DNA of 36,278 bases, taken from Ruminococcus sp. zg-924. Its GTDB lineage: Bacteria; Bacillota; Clostridia; Oscillospirales; Acutalibacteraceae. The position numbers and the translations under genes are program-made. The stretch spans positions 1 to 36,278 of the forward strand of contig NZ_WNJZ01000021.1 in assembly GCF_024433635.1 (NCBI RefSeq), written 5' to 3'. Each line of letters begins with the position of its first letter. Position 1 is the first letter of the stretch. Of the stretch, positions 21,793 to 30,422 are shown piece after piece. The notes beneath the pieces are model-generated. The model searched no databases, had not been told where the DNA came from, and was given only the letters and a program-made list of their open reading frames with translations.

Positions 21793-23235
21793 TTATTTTA
21801 AATTTTTAAGCACGGTCTTAAGGTATTCCCAACATCGTTTTGCCGACGCAATTTCGATTTTTTCCTGCGGAGTATGTGCGTGCAGAATATTAGGACCAAA
21901 CGATACTGCGTCCATATCGGGAATTTTTCCGGCAAGAATTCCGCATTCAAGTCCTGCGTGAATTGCGGTTACAACCGGCGGTTCACCGTACATTTCCGTG
22001 TAGGTTTCAATTAAGGTGTTTCTCAAGTTTGACTCCGCCTTGAATTCCCATGCGGGATAATCGGACATAAACTCTATGCTGCCATCAAGGTATTCGACAA
22101 ACGATTTAAGCTTTTGTACAAGAGCTTGTTTGCCCGCCGAGGCGTTGCTTCTAATCATAAAGCAAAGTGAAAAATATTCATCGCTCGTCTCAAGAATACC
22201 CAAATTCAGCGAGGTCTGCACCATATTAGGAATATCGGGACTCATTGTCTGAACGCCGTTTGGAATCTGCAAAAGTGTAAACATAGCTTTGCGACTTGAA
22301 CGGCTGTCCATACATTTTCCGGTGTCTGAGGTTTGTGTAATGTTTATTTCCAAGTCAGGCTCGTTAATAACCTTTTCATTCTTTATGGAACTTATAAACT
22401 TTTGGGTAACGCTCAAAAACAATTCTTTGTTTTTGTCCTCAACGCACACAACTGCTTCCGATTCCTTTGGAATGGCATTGTATTTTTTGCCGCCGGATAT
22501 GCTCGAAATTTTAAAGTCAACATCTTGGCTTACAAAATTGAGCAATCTGCTGAGCAGCTTGTTTGAGTTGATTCTGCCTGAGTTTATTTCCGTTCCGGAG
22601 TGACCGCCCTTAAGTCCGCTGATGCTTATTTTATAGCAGCTACCGTTTGTGTTTTCGGTTGTAAAGGGAATTTTGCAGACCGCTCTTATTGCACCTGCAC
22701 AGCTTACGGTGAGAATTCCCTCAACTTCGGAGTCAATGTTAATAAGCTTATTAGATGACAGCTTTTTAGCGTCAATCGCTCTTGCGCCTAACATTCCCAC
22801 CTCTTCGTCAACCGTAAACAGCATTTCAAGCGGGGGATGGGGAATACTCCTGTCCTCAATCAGAGTCAGCATATAAGCAACCGCAATTCCGTCGTCACTG
22901 CCAAGTGTTGTGTCCTTTGCGAAAATGTATTCACCGTCGTTCAAAACCTCAACGCCATCACGCACCATATCCTTGTCACAGCTCTCGGTCTTGTCGCAGA
23001 CCATATCAATATGTCCCTGTAAAATCACAGTTTCACTGTTTTCATAGCCCTGCGTTCCGTCAACATAGACAATCAGGTTGCCGTTATCCTCACGGTAAAC
23101 CCTGCAACCGTGTTTCTCGGCTTGTAGAGCGCAGTAATCGCTTAAAGCCCTTGTGTTGCCGGAGCCGTGGGGGATAGATGCGATCTTGTAAAAATACTCA
23201 AACACCTTGCCGTGAATCGGGTCTGTATTCGCCAT
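21793..23235 (-). CDS. pepD: Xaa-His dipeptidase / aminoacyl-histidine dipeptidase (M20 family)
   Basis: The 480-residue protein matches PepD in length and landmarks: SIPHGSGNTRALSDYC, metal ligand His in ILQGHIDMVCDK, GSDDGIAVAYMLTLIED (bridging Asp), catalytic Glu in TVDEEVGMLGA, the lid segment GGHSGTEINSGRINSNKLL and the late HAGLECGILAGK. It hydrolyses dipeptides such as Xaa-His with two zinc ions in the cytoplasm. Its promoter is at 23304-23276 (TTGTAA, 17 bp, TATTAT on the minus strand) and a GGAGGAAGAG site precedes it. The DUF819 gene follows as partner. Confidence 0.93.
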   Translation of the reverse strand: MANTDPIHGKVFEYFYKIASIPHGSGNTRALSDYCALQAEKHGCRVYREDNGNLIVYVDGTQGYENSETVILQGHIDMVCDKTESCDKDMVRDGVEVLNDGEYIFAKDTTLGSDDGIAVAYMLTLIEDRSIPHPPLEMLFTVDEEVGMLGARAIDAKKLSSNKLINIDSEVEGILTVSCAGAIRAVCKIPFTTENTNGSCYKISISGLKGGHSGTEINSGRINSNKLLSRLLNFVSQDVDFKISSISGGKKYNAIPKESEAVVCVEDKNKELFLSVTQKFISSIKNEKVINEPDLEINITQTSDTGKCMDSRSSRKAMFTLLQIPNGVQTMSPDIPNMVQTSLNLGILETSDEYFSLCFMIRSNASAGKQALVQKLKSFVEYLDGSIEFMSDYPAWEFKAESNLRNTLIETYTEMYGEPPVVTAIHAGLECGILAGKIPDMDAVSFGPNILHAHTPQEKIEIASAKRCWEYLKTVLKNLK

Positions 23236-23275
23236 AATTATTCTCTTCCTCCTTCCTTTTTATTATGTTGTTTAT

Positions 23276-23304
23276 ATAATACCATAAGAATTATGTAATT
23301 ACAA
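23276..23304 (-). promoter_or_regulatory. pepD promoter
   Basis: On the minus strand, TTGTAA (23304-23299) and TATTAT (23281-23276) are spaced 17 bp, about 40 bases upstream of the start codon. Confidence 0.55.
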
Positions 23305-23430
23305 CAAAAAAAGATGACAATTATGTAAGATTTAGTCATATTTCTATCTAAAGAAACTGATAAAAACGGTTGGCGGTTGCTTTGACAAGATAGGTGCCTC
23401 CTGTCACGATAATAGGACAAGAACTTATCC

Positions 23431-23452
23431 AAGTTAAGTTATTACAGCAGAA
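23431..23452. repeat. Dispersed 22-bp repeat, copy 2
   Basis: AAGTTAAGTTATTACAGCAG plus AA repeats 934-955 with one change. From here to the riboswitch promoter (23453-23588) I see no gene. Confidence 0.45.
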
Positions 23453-23588
23453 AGAAAAAATATATTAAAATACAAGGTAGTGATAACAATTGTCAAAACA
23501 ATAGCAGGCGATATAAGTTTTAGTCAAGAAAAACAAGCTTCATAAAACTAATCCTACATTCTGTTTGCAGGAAATATAATAGTTGATA

Positions 23589-23617
23589 TTGACAAATTAA
23601 TTTGTGTGAATTATAAT
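23589..23617 (+). promoter_or_regulatory. Consensus promoter of the riboswitch transcript
   Basis: TTGACA (23589-23594), 17-bp spacer, TATAAT (23612-23617). Transcription would start near 23624, exactly at the 5' edge of the aptamer. Confidence 0.85.
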
Positions 23618-23623
23618 GAAATT

Positions 23624-23754
23624 AACCTATAAAGAGTGCGTGAGAGACAAGCTCGTTGATCGCACAGCAACCTGCAAAATGCAAGGTGCTAAAGCTTGAC
23701 CGATAGGCGAAAATAATTGATTTCAACACCTATCGGATACGATGGGTGTTTTTT
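23624..23754 (+). ncRNA. SAM-clan (S-box type) riboswitch with terminator expression platform
   Basis: The core GCAACC...AAGGTGCTAA is the S-box signature, with TGAGAGAC and TTGAT as kink-turn-like elements. P1 is CCTAT (23626-23630) with ATAGG (23703-23707). P2 is GTGCG (23636-23640) with CGCAC (23661-23665). P3 is ACCTGCA (23670-23676) with TGCAAGGT (23680-23687). A pseudoknot joins CAAGCT (23648-23653) to AGCTTG (23693-23698). P4 is absent, which resembles compact SAM-I/IV variants. Terminator: CACCTATCG (23727-23735), CGATGGGTG (23740-23748), TTTTTT. Antiterminator: CCGATAGG (23700-23707) with CCTATCGG (23729-23736), competing with P1. Ligand binding should therefore switch expression off. 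Confidence 0.85.
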
Positions 23755-23801
23755 GTGTCCTCTTTTTAGGTGAAATTAATCTGAAGAGAGGACTTTTTAT
23801 T

Positions 23802-24134
23802 ATGAAAAGAACAATCAAGAAATTACTGAAAGAAAATTGCAGAGTGTATGTGTATCTGTCGGATAAGGACGTTGCAAAAAGATTTTTGCAACATGCAGAG
23901 AATGAAGGCTTTACTTTTGGTGACGGAGCAAAACCGACCTCCGGAGAATGTGACAGCATAATGGCAGTAAACGAAAATGCAACAATAAATTATGTTGGAG
24001 TGGCAGGCCGCATTGCATTTGGCTGTGCTGAGAAAATCGGGGATAAGAAACTTATGAGAGTTGATTATAACAAATATATTTCCGGTGATGAGAATTATAT
24101 AATGAACAGAAATTTGGGTAATGCAGATGTATAA
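23802..24134 (+). CDS. Uncharacterised 110-residue protein under the SAM-clan riboswitch
   Basis: I chose ATG 23802 (GAGAGGAC upstream). An in-frame start at 23742 lies inside the terminator stem and is unlikely. The protein is soluble and mixed charge. Segments are KENCRVYVYLSDKDVAKRFL, GFTFGDGAKPTSGECDSIMA, then NENATINYVGVAGRIAFGC, with two cysteines and no membrane helix. I do not recognise a named family. As the only gene between the riboswitch and 24134, it should be repressed when S-adenosylmethionine (SAM) is plentiful. That hints at a role in methionine, cysteine or SAM supply. The link is inference from regulation only. Confidence 0.75.
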   Translation: MKRTIKKLLKENCRVYVYLSDKDVAKRFLQHAENEGFTFGDGAKPTSGECDSIMAVNENATINYVGVAGRIAFGCAEKIGDKKLMRVDYNKYISGDENYIMNRNLGNADV

Positions 24135-24251
24135 AAAACAATTATTTTTTATCCTTGAAACAACAAAGAGAGTTTTATTGGACACCTTATAGCTTATAAT
24201 GATATTAAAGTAAAGGAACACAATAATATTTTAGAATAAAGGAGAATGGTT

Positions 24252-25067
24252 ATGGGTCTGAAAATAGGTTTTACGGCAAATATTAATGATGAAGAAAAGT
24301 TGTCAGATGAGATTGTTGAGCAGACAGAATTTACACCAAGAAAATCTGTGGTTGAAGTGTATTTTCCTTCAAGAGATCGCTCATATCCATACTTCAATGA
24401 TAGCTTTGACTTAAAGAAAGGCGACATAGTTTTTGTTGACGGCAAGCTTGAGAGAATTCGAGGAATAGTTGTTAACGTAACTTACAATTTTAAAATAAAA
24501 TTATCTGACTATAAGCGTGTTATTGCCGTTGCAGACACAAATGTTAAAGGCGAGCTCTTTTTTGCAGGCTCACACTTGATTTCATTTGACCGACAAATTA
24601 TTCCATACGGTAAGGTCGTTAGATGGTTCAAAGCACCTGAAAATCCTGATGATGAAGTAGTATATGGTGATGACGGCGAAGAGTATGAACTTGATGATTT
24701 TCAAAGTATGAACATAAGTGGAGAAATACTCTCTCGAGGTCACAAGTATTATATGGACAACAAGGTCGTGTATATTTCACTTGACGGAAAAAACGGCAAA
24801 GCGATTGTAACAGGAAGTGGAATCTATGAAGTGGAGTTTACATATGAAAACGGGATGATAAGTAATCTCACCTGTGATTGCTACTGTAGTTATCATTGCA
24901 AGCACGAGGTAGCAGTAATGTTTCAGCTCAGGGATATTCTCCACACAATTTTTGAAAACTATGAAAATAAATACAAGGAGATAAATTACTTTGCAGCAAT
25001 ATGCAGCTCTGATTTGTTTGCTGTAGCAGTTGATATGAACAAATCAGGCAGTGTGACTTTGAAATAA
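24252..25067 (+). CDS. SWIM zinc-finger protein
   Basis: The ATG at 24252 lies seven bases after AAAGGAG. The ATG at 24246 is too close to it. In the 271-residue protein a C-terminal SWIM motif follows CxC...CxH: LTCDCYCSYHCKHEVAVMF with cysteines near 208-216 and His218. The preceding stretch, ISGEILSRGHKYYMDNKVVY, is the usual lead-in of SWIM domains. The N-terminal half (FDLKKGDIVFVDGKLERIRG, then GIVVNVTYNFKIKL) looks like a small beta barrel. SWIM domains bind nucleic acid or protein, often beside SNF2 ATPases, but no ATPase is here. The role is unknown. Confidence 0.8.
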   Translation: MGLKIGFTANINDEEKLSDEIVEQTEFTPRKSVVEVYFPSRDRSYPYFNDSFDLKKGDIVFVDGKLERIRGIVVNVTYNFKIKLSDYKRVIAVADTNVKGELFFAGSHLISFDRQIIPYGKVVRWFKAPENPDDEVVYGDDGEEYELDDFQSMNISGEILSRGHKYYMDNKVVYISLDGKNGKAIVTGSGIYEVEFTYENGMISNLTCDCYCSYHCKHEVAVMFQLRDILHTIFENYENKYKEINYFAAICSSDLFAVAVDMNKSGSVTLK

Positions 25068-25210
25068 TAAAAAGGGAAAAAAGAGTTTCAGACTGACTTA
25101 ATCATTATGAGTATTACATTTAATTCTACTGCCAAATAAGTGTATCGCAAAGTTGAACTTGGGTTTAATGGCGAGAACGTTTCCCATTGATTTAATGTAT
25201 ATATAAAACC

Positions 25211-25247
25211 AAAACGCCGTTATAGAATACTGCTATAACGGTGTTTT
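25211..25247 (+). terminator. Terminator after the SWIM gene
   Basis: AAAACGCCGTTATAG (25211-25225) pairs with CTATAACGGTGTTTT (25233-25247) over 15 bp with one wobble. The T run closes the stem. 25068-25210 shows no other feature. Confidence 0.8.
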
Positions 25248-25257
25248 GCAAAAGGTA

Positions 25258-25286
25258 TTGACAATGAATGGGGCATATGTTAAAAT
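25258..25286 (+). promoter_or_regulatory. Promoter of the truncated cysteine synthase unit
   Basis: TTGACA (25258-25263), 17-bp spacer, TAAAAT (25281-25286). The leader that follows carries a small hairpin (AGGCGT, ACGTCT) and a Cys-Cys mini-ORF. Confidence 0.7.
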
Positions 25287-25351
25287 ATAACATATAAAAC
25301 AGGTAGGTTTAATAGGCGTAAGTGAAAGCGAACGTCTAAGGGAAAATTTTT

Positions 25352-25387
25352 ATGATGTTTTTAAGAAAGAAACGATGTTGTCACTGA
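25352..25387 (+). CDS. 11-codon ORF with tandem Cys codons: possible leader peptide
   Basis: ATG 25352 reads MMFLRKKRCCH then TGA, preceded by AAGGGAAAATTTTT. It lies in the leader of a cysteine synthase stump, 55 bases before its start. Two consecutive TGT codons are what a cysteine-sensing leader peptide would use. No clear terminator follows now. The role is inferred from codon content and position. Confidence 0.4.
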   Translation: MMFLRKKRCCH

Positions 25388-25442
25388 ACATTGCAAAAAA
25401 TACAATAAATAAAATTCATTGATATACGAGAAGACGAAATCT

Positions 25443-25607
25443 ATGAAAACATATGAAATTTCGGAACCGATTGGTTCTACTCCGCTTGTACGTTTGAAAA
25501 ATTATTCGTTAAACAGAGAGCTTGCCGCAGCCATTCTTGTAAAGATTGAGTTTTCCAATCTCTTTAAGTATACTTGGTTAATGCTTGACGTTACCATTTT
25601 ATTGTAA
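25443..25607 (+). pseudogene. cysK: N-terminal stump of cysteine synthase
   Basis: The frame MKTYEISEPIGSTPLVRLKN, then YSLNRELAAAILVKIEFSNL matches the first 40 residues of cysteine synthase (IGNTPLVxLKNY...ILAKLEFFNP). It then diverges and stops after 54 codons, before the pyridoxal phosphate lysine. A promoter and leader remain upstream. CysK makes cysteine from O-acetylserine and sulfide, and this copy cannot. The 225 bases after it hold only the next promoter. Confidence 0.7.
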
Positions 25608-25659
25608 CATATCAAATGTAACCCTGTAATTAATTTACAAAGATATAATCTAACTGATG

Positions 25660-25688
25660 TTGATTTTTGCTTGCTTTAGTGCTATAAT
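25660..25688 (+). promoter_or_regulatory. Probable adhesin promoter with long leader
   Basis: TTGATT (25660-25665), 17-bp spacer, TATAAT (25683-25688). It would give a leader of about 220 bases before the adhesin start. No riboswitch motif is seen in the leader. Confidence 0.65.
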
Positions 25689-25919
25689 CACAGAAGATAT
25701 AAGAGAATATTAAGTGAAAATGTCAAAAATAGTTTATATTGCCATTATATATGGTGTCTACTATTGCGGGCTGTATTGCAAAAGTGCTGATTTTCTGAAA
25801 GATTATGTTTCGTGTGCGGCTGTTAAACGAAGTTGTTAACCTTAGATGACTGCTTTTGCTGTCTTTTAAATTTGATATTTGATATATTTAAAATTATGGA
25901 AAGGTGGCATAATTGGTTG

Positions 25920-28900
25920 ATGAATAGAAATTCTAAGCATTTGTGTAAAGAGCAAGTCAAGAAAAGAAGAAGTCGAAAATGGTATTGCAAGGTATCAGCT
26001 GTGATTGCTGTTATTGTCGCTTTGTGTACCGTCCAATTCCTGATAATGCCTGTAATTGCTATTGAAAATGAGCAACTGGTTCTTGACTGTCCGCTGAATA
26101 TTCATCATCACACGGAACAATGCTATGACTCTGATGAAAATCTGATTTGCGGTGAGGCAGACTTTGTTATTCATTCGCACGATGAAAACTGTTATAATGA
26201 GGAAAACGAGCTTAATTGCAAGCTGCCTAATATAGATGAGCACCGGCATACCGAAAATTGCTATGAAGAGCAGCAAGTTCTGATTTGCACAAATGAAGAG
26301 AGTCATACCCACGATGACAGCTGCTATGAGACTGAAAAAACGCTGATCTGCGAGGAAACGGCGGTGCTGCACACACATGACGATACCTGCTATGACAAAA
26401 ACGGAACGCTTATTTGCGGCAAGCTTCAGATAACCAAGCATATACACGATGATTCTTGCTATAAGAAATTGGAAAACTCGGTTAGTTCGTCTGTTAAAAG
26501 GGATGTAATGCCATTAAGTAATACAGACGAGGGCACACAAAGAAGCGCAAATTGTGGCTATGGCGAAGACGGTTCAATCTGGTGGGACAAAGCATCAAGC
26601 CTGCAACAGGTAGCAGTTACAGGTATTGAGGAAAACACGCCTTATATCATTGCCGGAAACAGTCGGCGTAATGTTCTGACTAATACAGTCATCGACGGTA
26701 ATATGTTAGAAGCGAACCGGCCGGGCTTAGGTAATGCCAGCAATTATAAAAGTTATGAAATATGGTGTTTTGAAAAAATAGATGATAAGTATCGTATCTA
26801 TGACGGAAACGGTCAATACTTGAAGCTGCAAGGTCAAAGCCTTACTTTGACAAGCATGGACGATGCGTCCGCTTTTACGGTGCAACAGGCTACTCTTGAG
26901 GAATATACAGACTGCGTTACAATCGAATCAAACGGCAATTATCTGAATACGTTTGGAGATGATAGTGATTATTGCAGCGGCTGGGCAGGGTGGAGTGAAG
27001 CCGACTCCGGCTCTTGTCTGCAAATTCTGGACTATAATGGTGAAATGCAAACGGCTAACCGGGTCGAAACCGTTTCTTCAACCAACACAGTCACCAATCT
27101 GTTTGACTACTGGGTGTCGCAGAATAAAAATGACCCCGACAATGTAGAGGCAGATTTGAACGGCAAGATTAATCAGGACCACGCTCTTAAATTTGTGCAC
27201 GGAGATCAGGAAGGTGCGTCAGTCTTGAATAAATGGACCGGCGATGGATTGAACCCCCTGCAGGGTGTTGTGCAAAATAATCTTGTCGACGGGTATCCTG
27301 TTCTTTCCGGCAATTACCAGGGGGAAGGAACCGTGTCGACCGAATCTCTGGAATACCTGTTCAATCCGGCATATGAGAGCCAGGGAAAACAGTCATTCAG
27401 AAACGTGAACGGCCTGTTTTCCGTAGACAACGAGGGCTACTATTCCTTTGACTGCAAAACGCAAATGGCAGAGTTTGACAAAGAGAGCCATAAATTTAAT
27501 GTTTATGACAAGCCTTCGTTGGACGGACAGTTTTTTCCACTCAACAAAGCGCCTGAAATTATGGCATCCACAAGTCAGGACTCAAAGTTGAACCACTATT
27601 TCGGTATGACCATAACTAACAGATTTCTCCAGGAGAACGGAGGATATACTAACGAAAAACGTTCTACGCCTACCACCTTTGAATTTTCAGGCGATGATGA
27701 CGTGTGGGTTTTCATTGACGGCGTGCTTGTAGGCGACGTGGGTGGTATTCATGATATGTCAAGCGTAAACATAAATTTTGTTACCGGCGAAGTAGAAGTG
27801 GGTGTTGTTGATGGATATGAACAACCGATTAAGACAACCTTAAAAGAGTGCTATGATGCTGCCGGAAAGTCTGACATTACGCAGTGGAACGATAATGGTA
27901 CATACAAGGACGGTACCGTACATACGCTGAAGTTTTTCTTCCTGGAGCGTGGTAATTTCGACTCTAACATGAAATTGAAATACAACCTGACCGAGGTTCC
28001 CCAGACCGGCATCAAAAAGATTAACGAATACGGCGAACCTGTGCAGGGGGCAACCCTTGCAGTATTTGCAGCAAACAGCGCATATGATTTGCTCTATAAC
28101 AAGGGCGGTGCAGTTGTTGACGTGCCGCCTGATAGTGAACTAGAATATAATGAAAATGGAGATATGATAGACAGCTCAGGAAATATTCTGGCTCAGGCAC
28201 TGTATTGCGGCACTACCGACGAAAATGGTGAGTTGATCTTTGTAGACCCGGACGGTAAGGATTATACCATAAACGAGCTTGGTGAGTTGTTTGGCGATAA
28301 CTTTATTATCAAGGAAGTAAAAGTACCGACCGGTTACCGAATGGTATCCAGTAACGTACACCTTAGAATATTTCAAGGCACAACACAAAAAATAATTATG
28401 TGTGATAACACCACGGATTCAGGTGTCCGTTCGGCAACCAATTATCAGGTAACGGCTACTGACGCAATTTATCTGCGAAGACCGTATAACGGGAGTGAAG
28501 CCGTAGAATATTGTGACATGGACGGCAATCCTTTCGGTACGTTGTTTGCCGTAGTATTTAAATATACCGGTGAAGTAGATGAAAACGGCGATGCAGTGGG
28601 AGATTTTACCAGTGAAAGCAGTTGGACGCCGTTATATGGCAGCGATGACGACGGTTATCAGCTAATTGATATGAGTGGCGGAAAAAGCTTACTTAATGCT
28701 TCAATAGAGGCGGCAAAAAAGGCGCAGGAATATGGCAATGTTTGCTTTAATAAATCGGTTTCCGGTAATATGAAGATTACAATGGAAAACCTTCCCGGAC
28801 ATATCTCAGCCTATTACGACATGCTCGGTGAAGACGAACTCAAAAATGTGCAATATTTGGTTTGTTACTACTGGACAGACCAGTCAAGCCTTAAAAATGC

Positions 28901-30422
28901 AACAGCCGACAATACATACAGTGTGAATTCATACCCCGGAACGATAGACGGTGTTCAATACAATGGTTTTGGGCGTTCATTCGGTGCAGAAATTCAGATT
29001 CCAAACCTGATAAACGATGTGTTTGTTCAGAAGCTTAATGAAAAAGGTGAAAAGATCAACGGCGCAACCTTTGCTATGTATCAGGTAAAGCAGTTGAACG
29101 ATAACACAATACAGTATCTTTTGGAGGACGGCGAATACCACACTCTTTCAGAAAATGCAGTCATTTCTTCCAACGGCGAGATTACCGACGGAGAAATCCG
29201 TATCACTCCGTTGAAAACCGATGTAACAAAATCGTTTGAAGATGGAATCCATGTCGGTACTGTCAGGTTTATGAATTTGACTGCCGGGCAATACATTATA
29301 AAAGAGGTAAACGCTCCGGCAGGGTATTCTCTGAATACGTCGGATATCATGGTTCTGGTGACAAAGGATACAATCTATGCCAATGCCGGAACAGTAGATG
29401 ACGGTGTTACTGTTGGCAGAGGACCGGGCTACTTGGTTAGTCCTCTGCATGAGTTCGCTTCAGTAGGTCAAATCAACACTACCTTGTCTTGGGTTTATGC
29501 TCAGATGCGAATATCTAATGAGAGCAAAAGCTTTGCCGATGTTGGAGATGCGAGCAAAATCAAAGACGGCTACCTGATGATAAATAATTCAAATGAAACT
29601 ACAACGGACGAATCGAAGATTTTCAGAACATACCTGATGTATGCAAAAGATAATAAGGGAGTTGCATTTAACTATGTGCCTAATAAGATACGCAACGAGG
29701 GTAAGGATTCGGACGGGTACCGACGCCTGTTTACTACTGAGGGCTGGCCGTACTATGAAATATACCAGGATTATGAATATGGATCTGTTGAAGCTGAAAA
29801 ATTGGGTGCAACCTACGACGACTTGCGAGGAGACGAGTTGACTAATCTATTCTCACGTTCTACGTATATCAGGGTTACGGATAATCAGAAAACAACCTTG
29901 AAAGTGAAGAATGTGAACAAGTCAAACGAAGCACTTTCAGACGCTCAGTTCAGGCTGTACCGCTTGAATTTACAAAACGAAAATGAGTATTACGCAGGGT
30001 ACAGCGAAAATAATGTGAGCTGGAATACAGATGTTAATACTGCTATGGTTGTGACCACAGACACTGACGGGGTAGCGCAGGCGTTTAACGGACTTACTAA
30101 CGGCGAATACTATCTGGAAGAGGTCAAGCCCTCAAACGGGTATAATAAGCTGAATGAGCCGGTGAAGCTTATCATAGATAAGGCAACGCTCACTTTGTCT
30201 CCGAGAGATCCGTCTGACGAACAACGAGCATATGTAGACGAGGGCGTAGCGGATGAGAATGGTCTATACACCTACACAGTTACCATTTTAAGCAACAAAA
30301 GTGCTGAATTGCCTATGGCAGGCGGCAGCGGAATATTTATGTACATAGCAGGAGGAATATTACTTGTTACGATTTCTGTTGTGTGTGTTTGCATAAAAAA
30401 ACGCATAAACAAAAGGCAGTGA
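25920..30422 (+). CDS. Large cell-surface adhesin: His/Cys repeats, fibro-slime domain, Cna-B domains, LPMAG anchor
   Basis: I chose ATG 25920 (GAAAGGTGG upstream), giving 1500 residues. In-frame starts to 25833 are possible. A basic N-terminus and a helix (VSAVIAVIVALCTVQFLIM) form a signal sequence. About residues 58-185 hold six repeats of H-x-H-[TD]-[DE]-x-C-Y. About 500-690 is a fibro-slime/PA14-like module (FSGDDDVWVFIDGVLVGDVG, LKFFFLERGNFDSN). Three Cna-B domains follow, each with an E-box (FIIKEVKVPTGY, YIIKEVNAPAGY, YYLEEVKPSNGY). LPMAG (1464-1468), a helix and a basic tail KKRINKRQ complete a sortase anchor. No sortase is nearby. Adhesion is inferred. Confidence 0.87.
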   Translation: MNRNSKHLCKEQVKKRRSRKWYCKVSAVIAVIVALCTVQFLIMPVIAIENEQLVLDCPLNIHHHTEQCYDSDENLICGEADFVIHSHDENCYNEENELNCKLPNIDEHRHTENCYEEQQVLICTNEESHTHDDSCYETEKTLICEETAVLHTHDDTCYDKNGTLICGKLQITKHIHDDSCYKKLENSVSSSVKRDVMPLSNTDEGTQRSANCGYGEDGSIWWDKASSLQQVAVTGIEENTPYIIAGNSRRNVLTNTVIDGNMLEANRPGLGNASNYKSYEIWCFEKIDDKYRIYDGNGQYLKLQGQSLTLTSMDDASAFTVQQATLEEYTDCVTIESNGNYLNTFGDDSDYCSGWAGWSEADSGSCLQILDYNGEMQTANRVETVSSTNTVTNLFDYWVSQNKNDPDNVEADLNGKINQDHALKFVHGDQEGASVLNKWTGDGLNPLQGVVQNNLVDGYPVLSGNYQGEGTVSTESLEYLFNPAYESQGKQSFRNVNGLFSVDNEGYYSFDCKTQMAEFDKESHKFNVYDKPSLDGQFFPLNKAPEIMASTSQDSKLNHYFGMTITNRFLQENGGYTNEKRSTPTTFEFSGDDDVWVFIDGVLVGDVGGIHDMSSVNINFVTGEVEVGVVDGYEQPIKTTLKECYDAAGKSDITQWNDNGTYKDGTVHTLKFFFLERGNFDSNMKLKYNLTEVPQTGIKKINEYGEPVQGATLAVFAANSAYDLLYNKGGAVVDVPPDSELEYNENGDMIDSSGNILAQALYCGTTDENGELIFVDPDGKDYTINELGELFGDNFIIKEVKVPTGYRMVSSNVHLRIFQGTTQKIIMCDNTTDSGVRSATNYQVTATDAIYLRRPYNGSEAVEYCDMDGNPFGTLFAVVFKYTGEVDENGDAVGDFTSESSWTPLYGSDDDGYQLIDMSGGKSLLNASIEAAKKAQEYGNVCFNKSVSGNMKITMENLPGHISAYYDMLGEDELKNVQYLVCYYWTDQSSLKNATADNTYSVNSYPGTIDGVQYNGFGRSFGAEIQIPNLINDVFVQKLNEKGEKINGATFAMYQVKQLNDNTIQYLLEDGEYHTLSENAVISSNGEITDGEIRITPLKTDVTKSFEDGIHVGTVRFMNLTAGQYIIKEVNAPAGYSLNTSDIMVLVTKDTIYANAGTVDDGVTVGRGPGYLVSPLHEFASVGQINTTLSWVYAQMRISNESKSFADVGDASKIKDGYLMINNSNETTTDESKIFRTYLMYAKDNKGVAFNYVPNKIRNEGKDSDGYRRLFTTEGWPYYEIYQDYEYGSVEAEKLGATYDDLRGDELTNLFSRSTYIRVTDNQKTTLKVKNVNKSNEALSDAQFRLYRLNLQNENEYYAGYSENNVSWNTDVNTAMVVTTDTDGVAQAFNGLTNGEYYLEEVKPSNGYNKLNEPVKLIIDKATLTLSPRDPSDEQRAYVDEGVADENGLYTYTVTILSNKSAELPMAGGSGIFMYIAGGILLVTISVVCVCIKKRINKRQ

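Noticed and set aside
23742-23801. Upstream in-frame start for the riboswitch-controlled protein
   Set aside because: The codon lies inside the terminator stem and has no ribosome binding site. ATG 23802 has one.
26088-26470. Regular DNA repeats resembling a CRISPR array
   Set aside because: The repeats are degenerate at DNA level, keep reading frame and encode H-x-H...C-Y units, so they are protein repeats.
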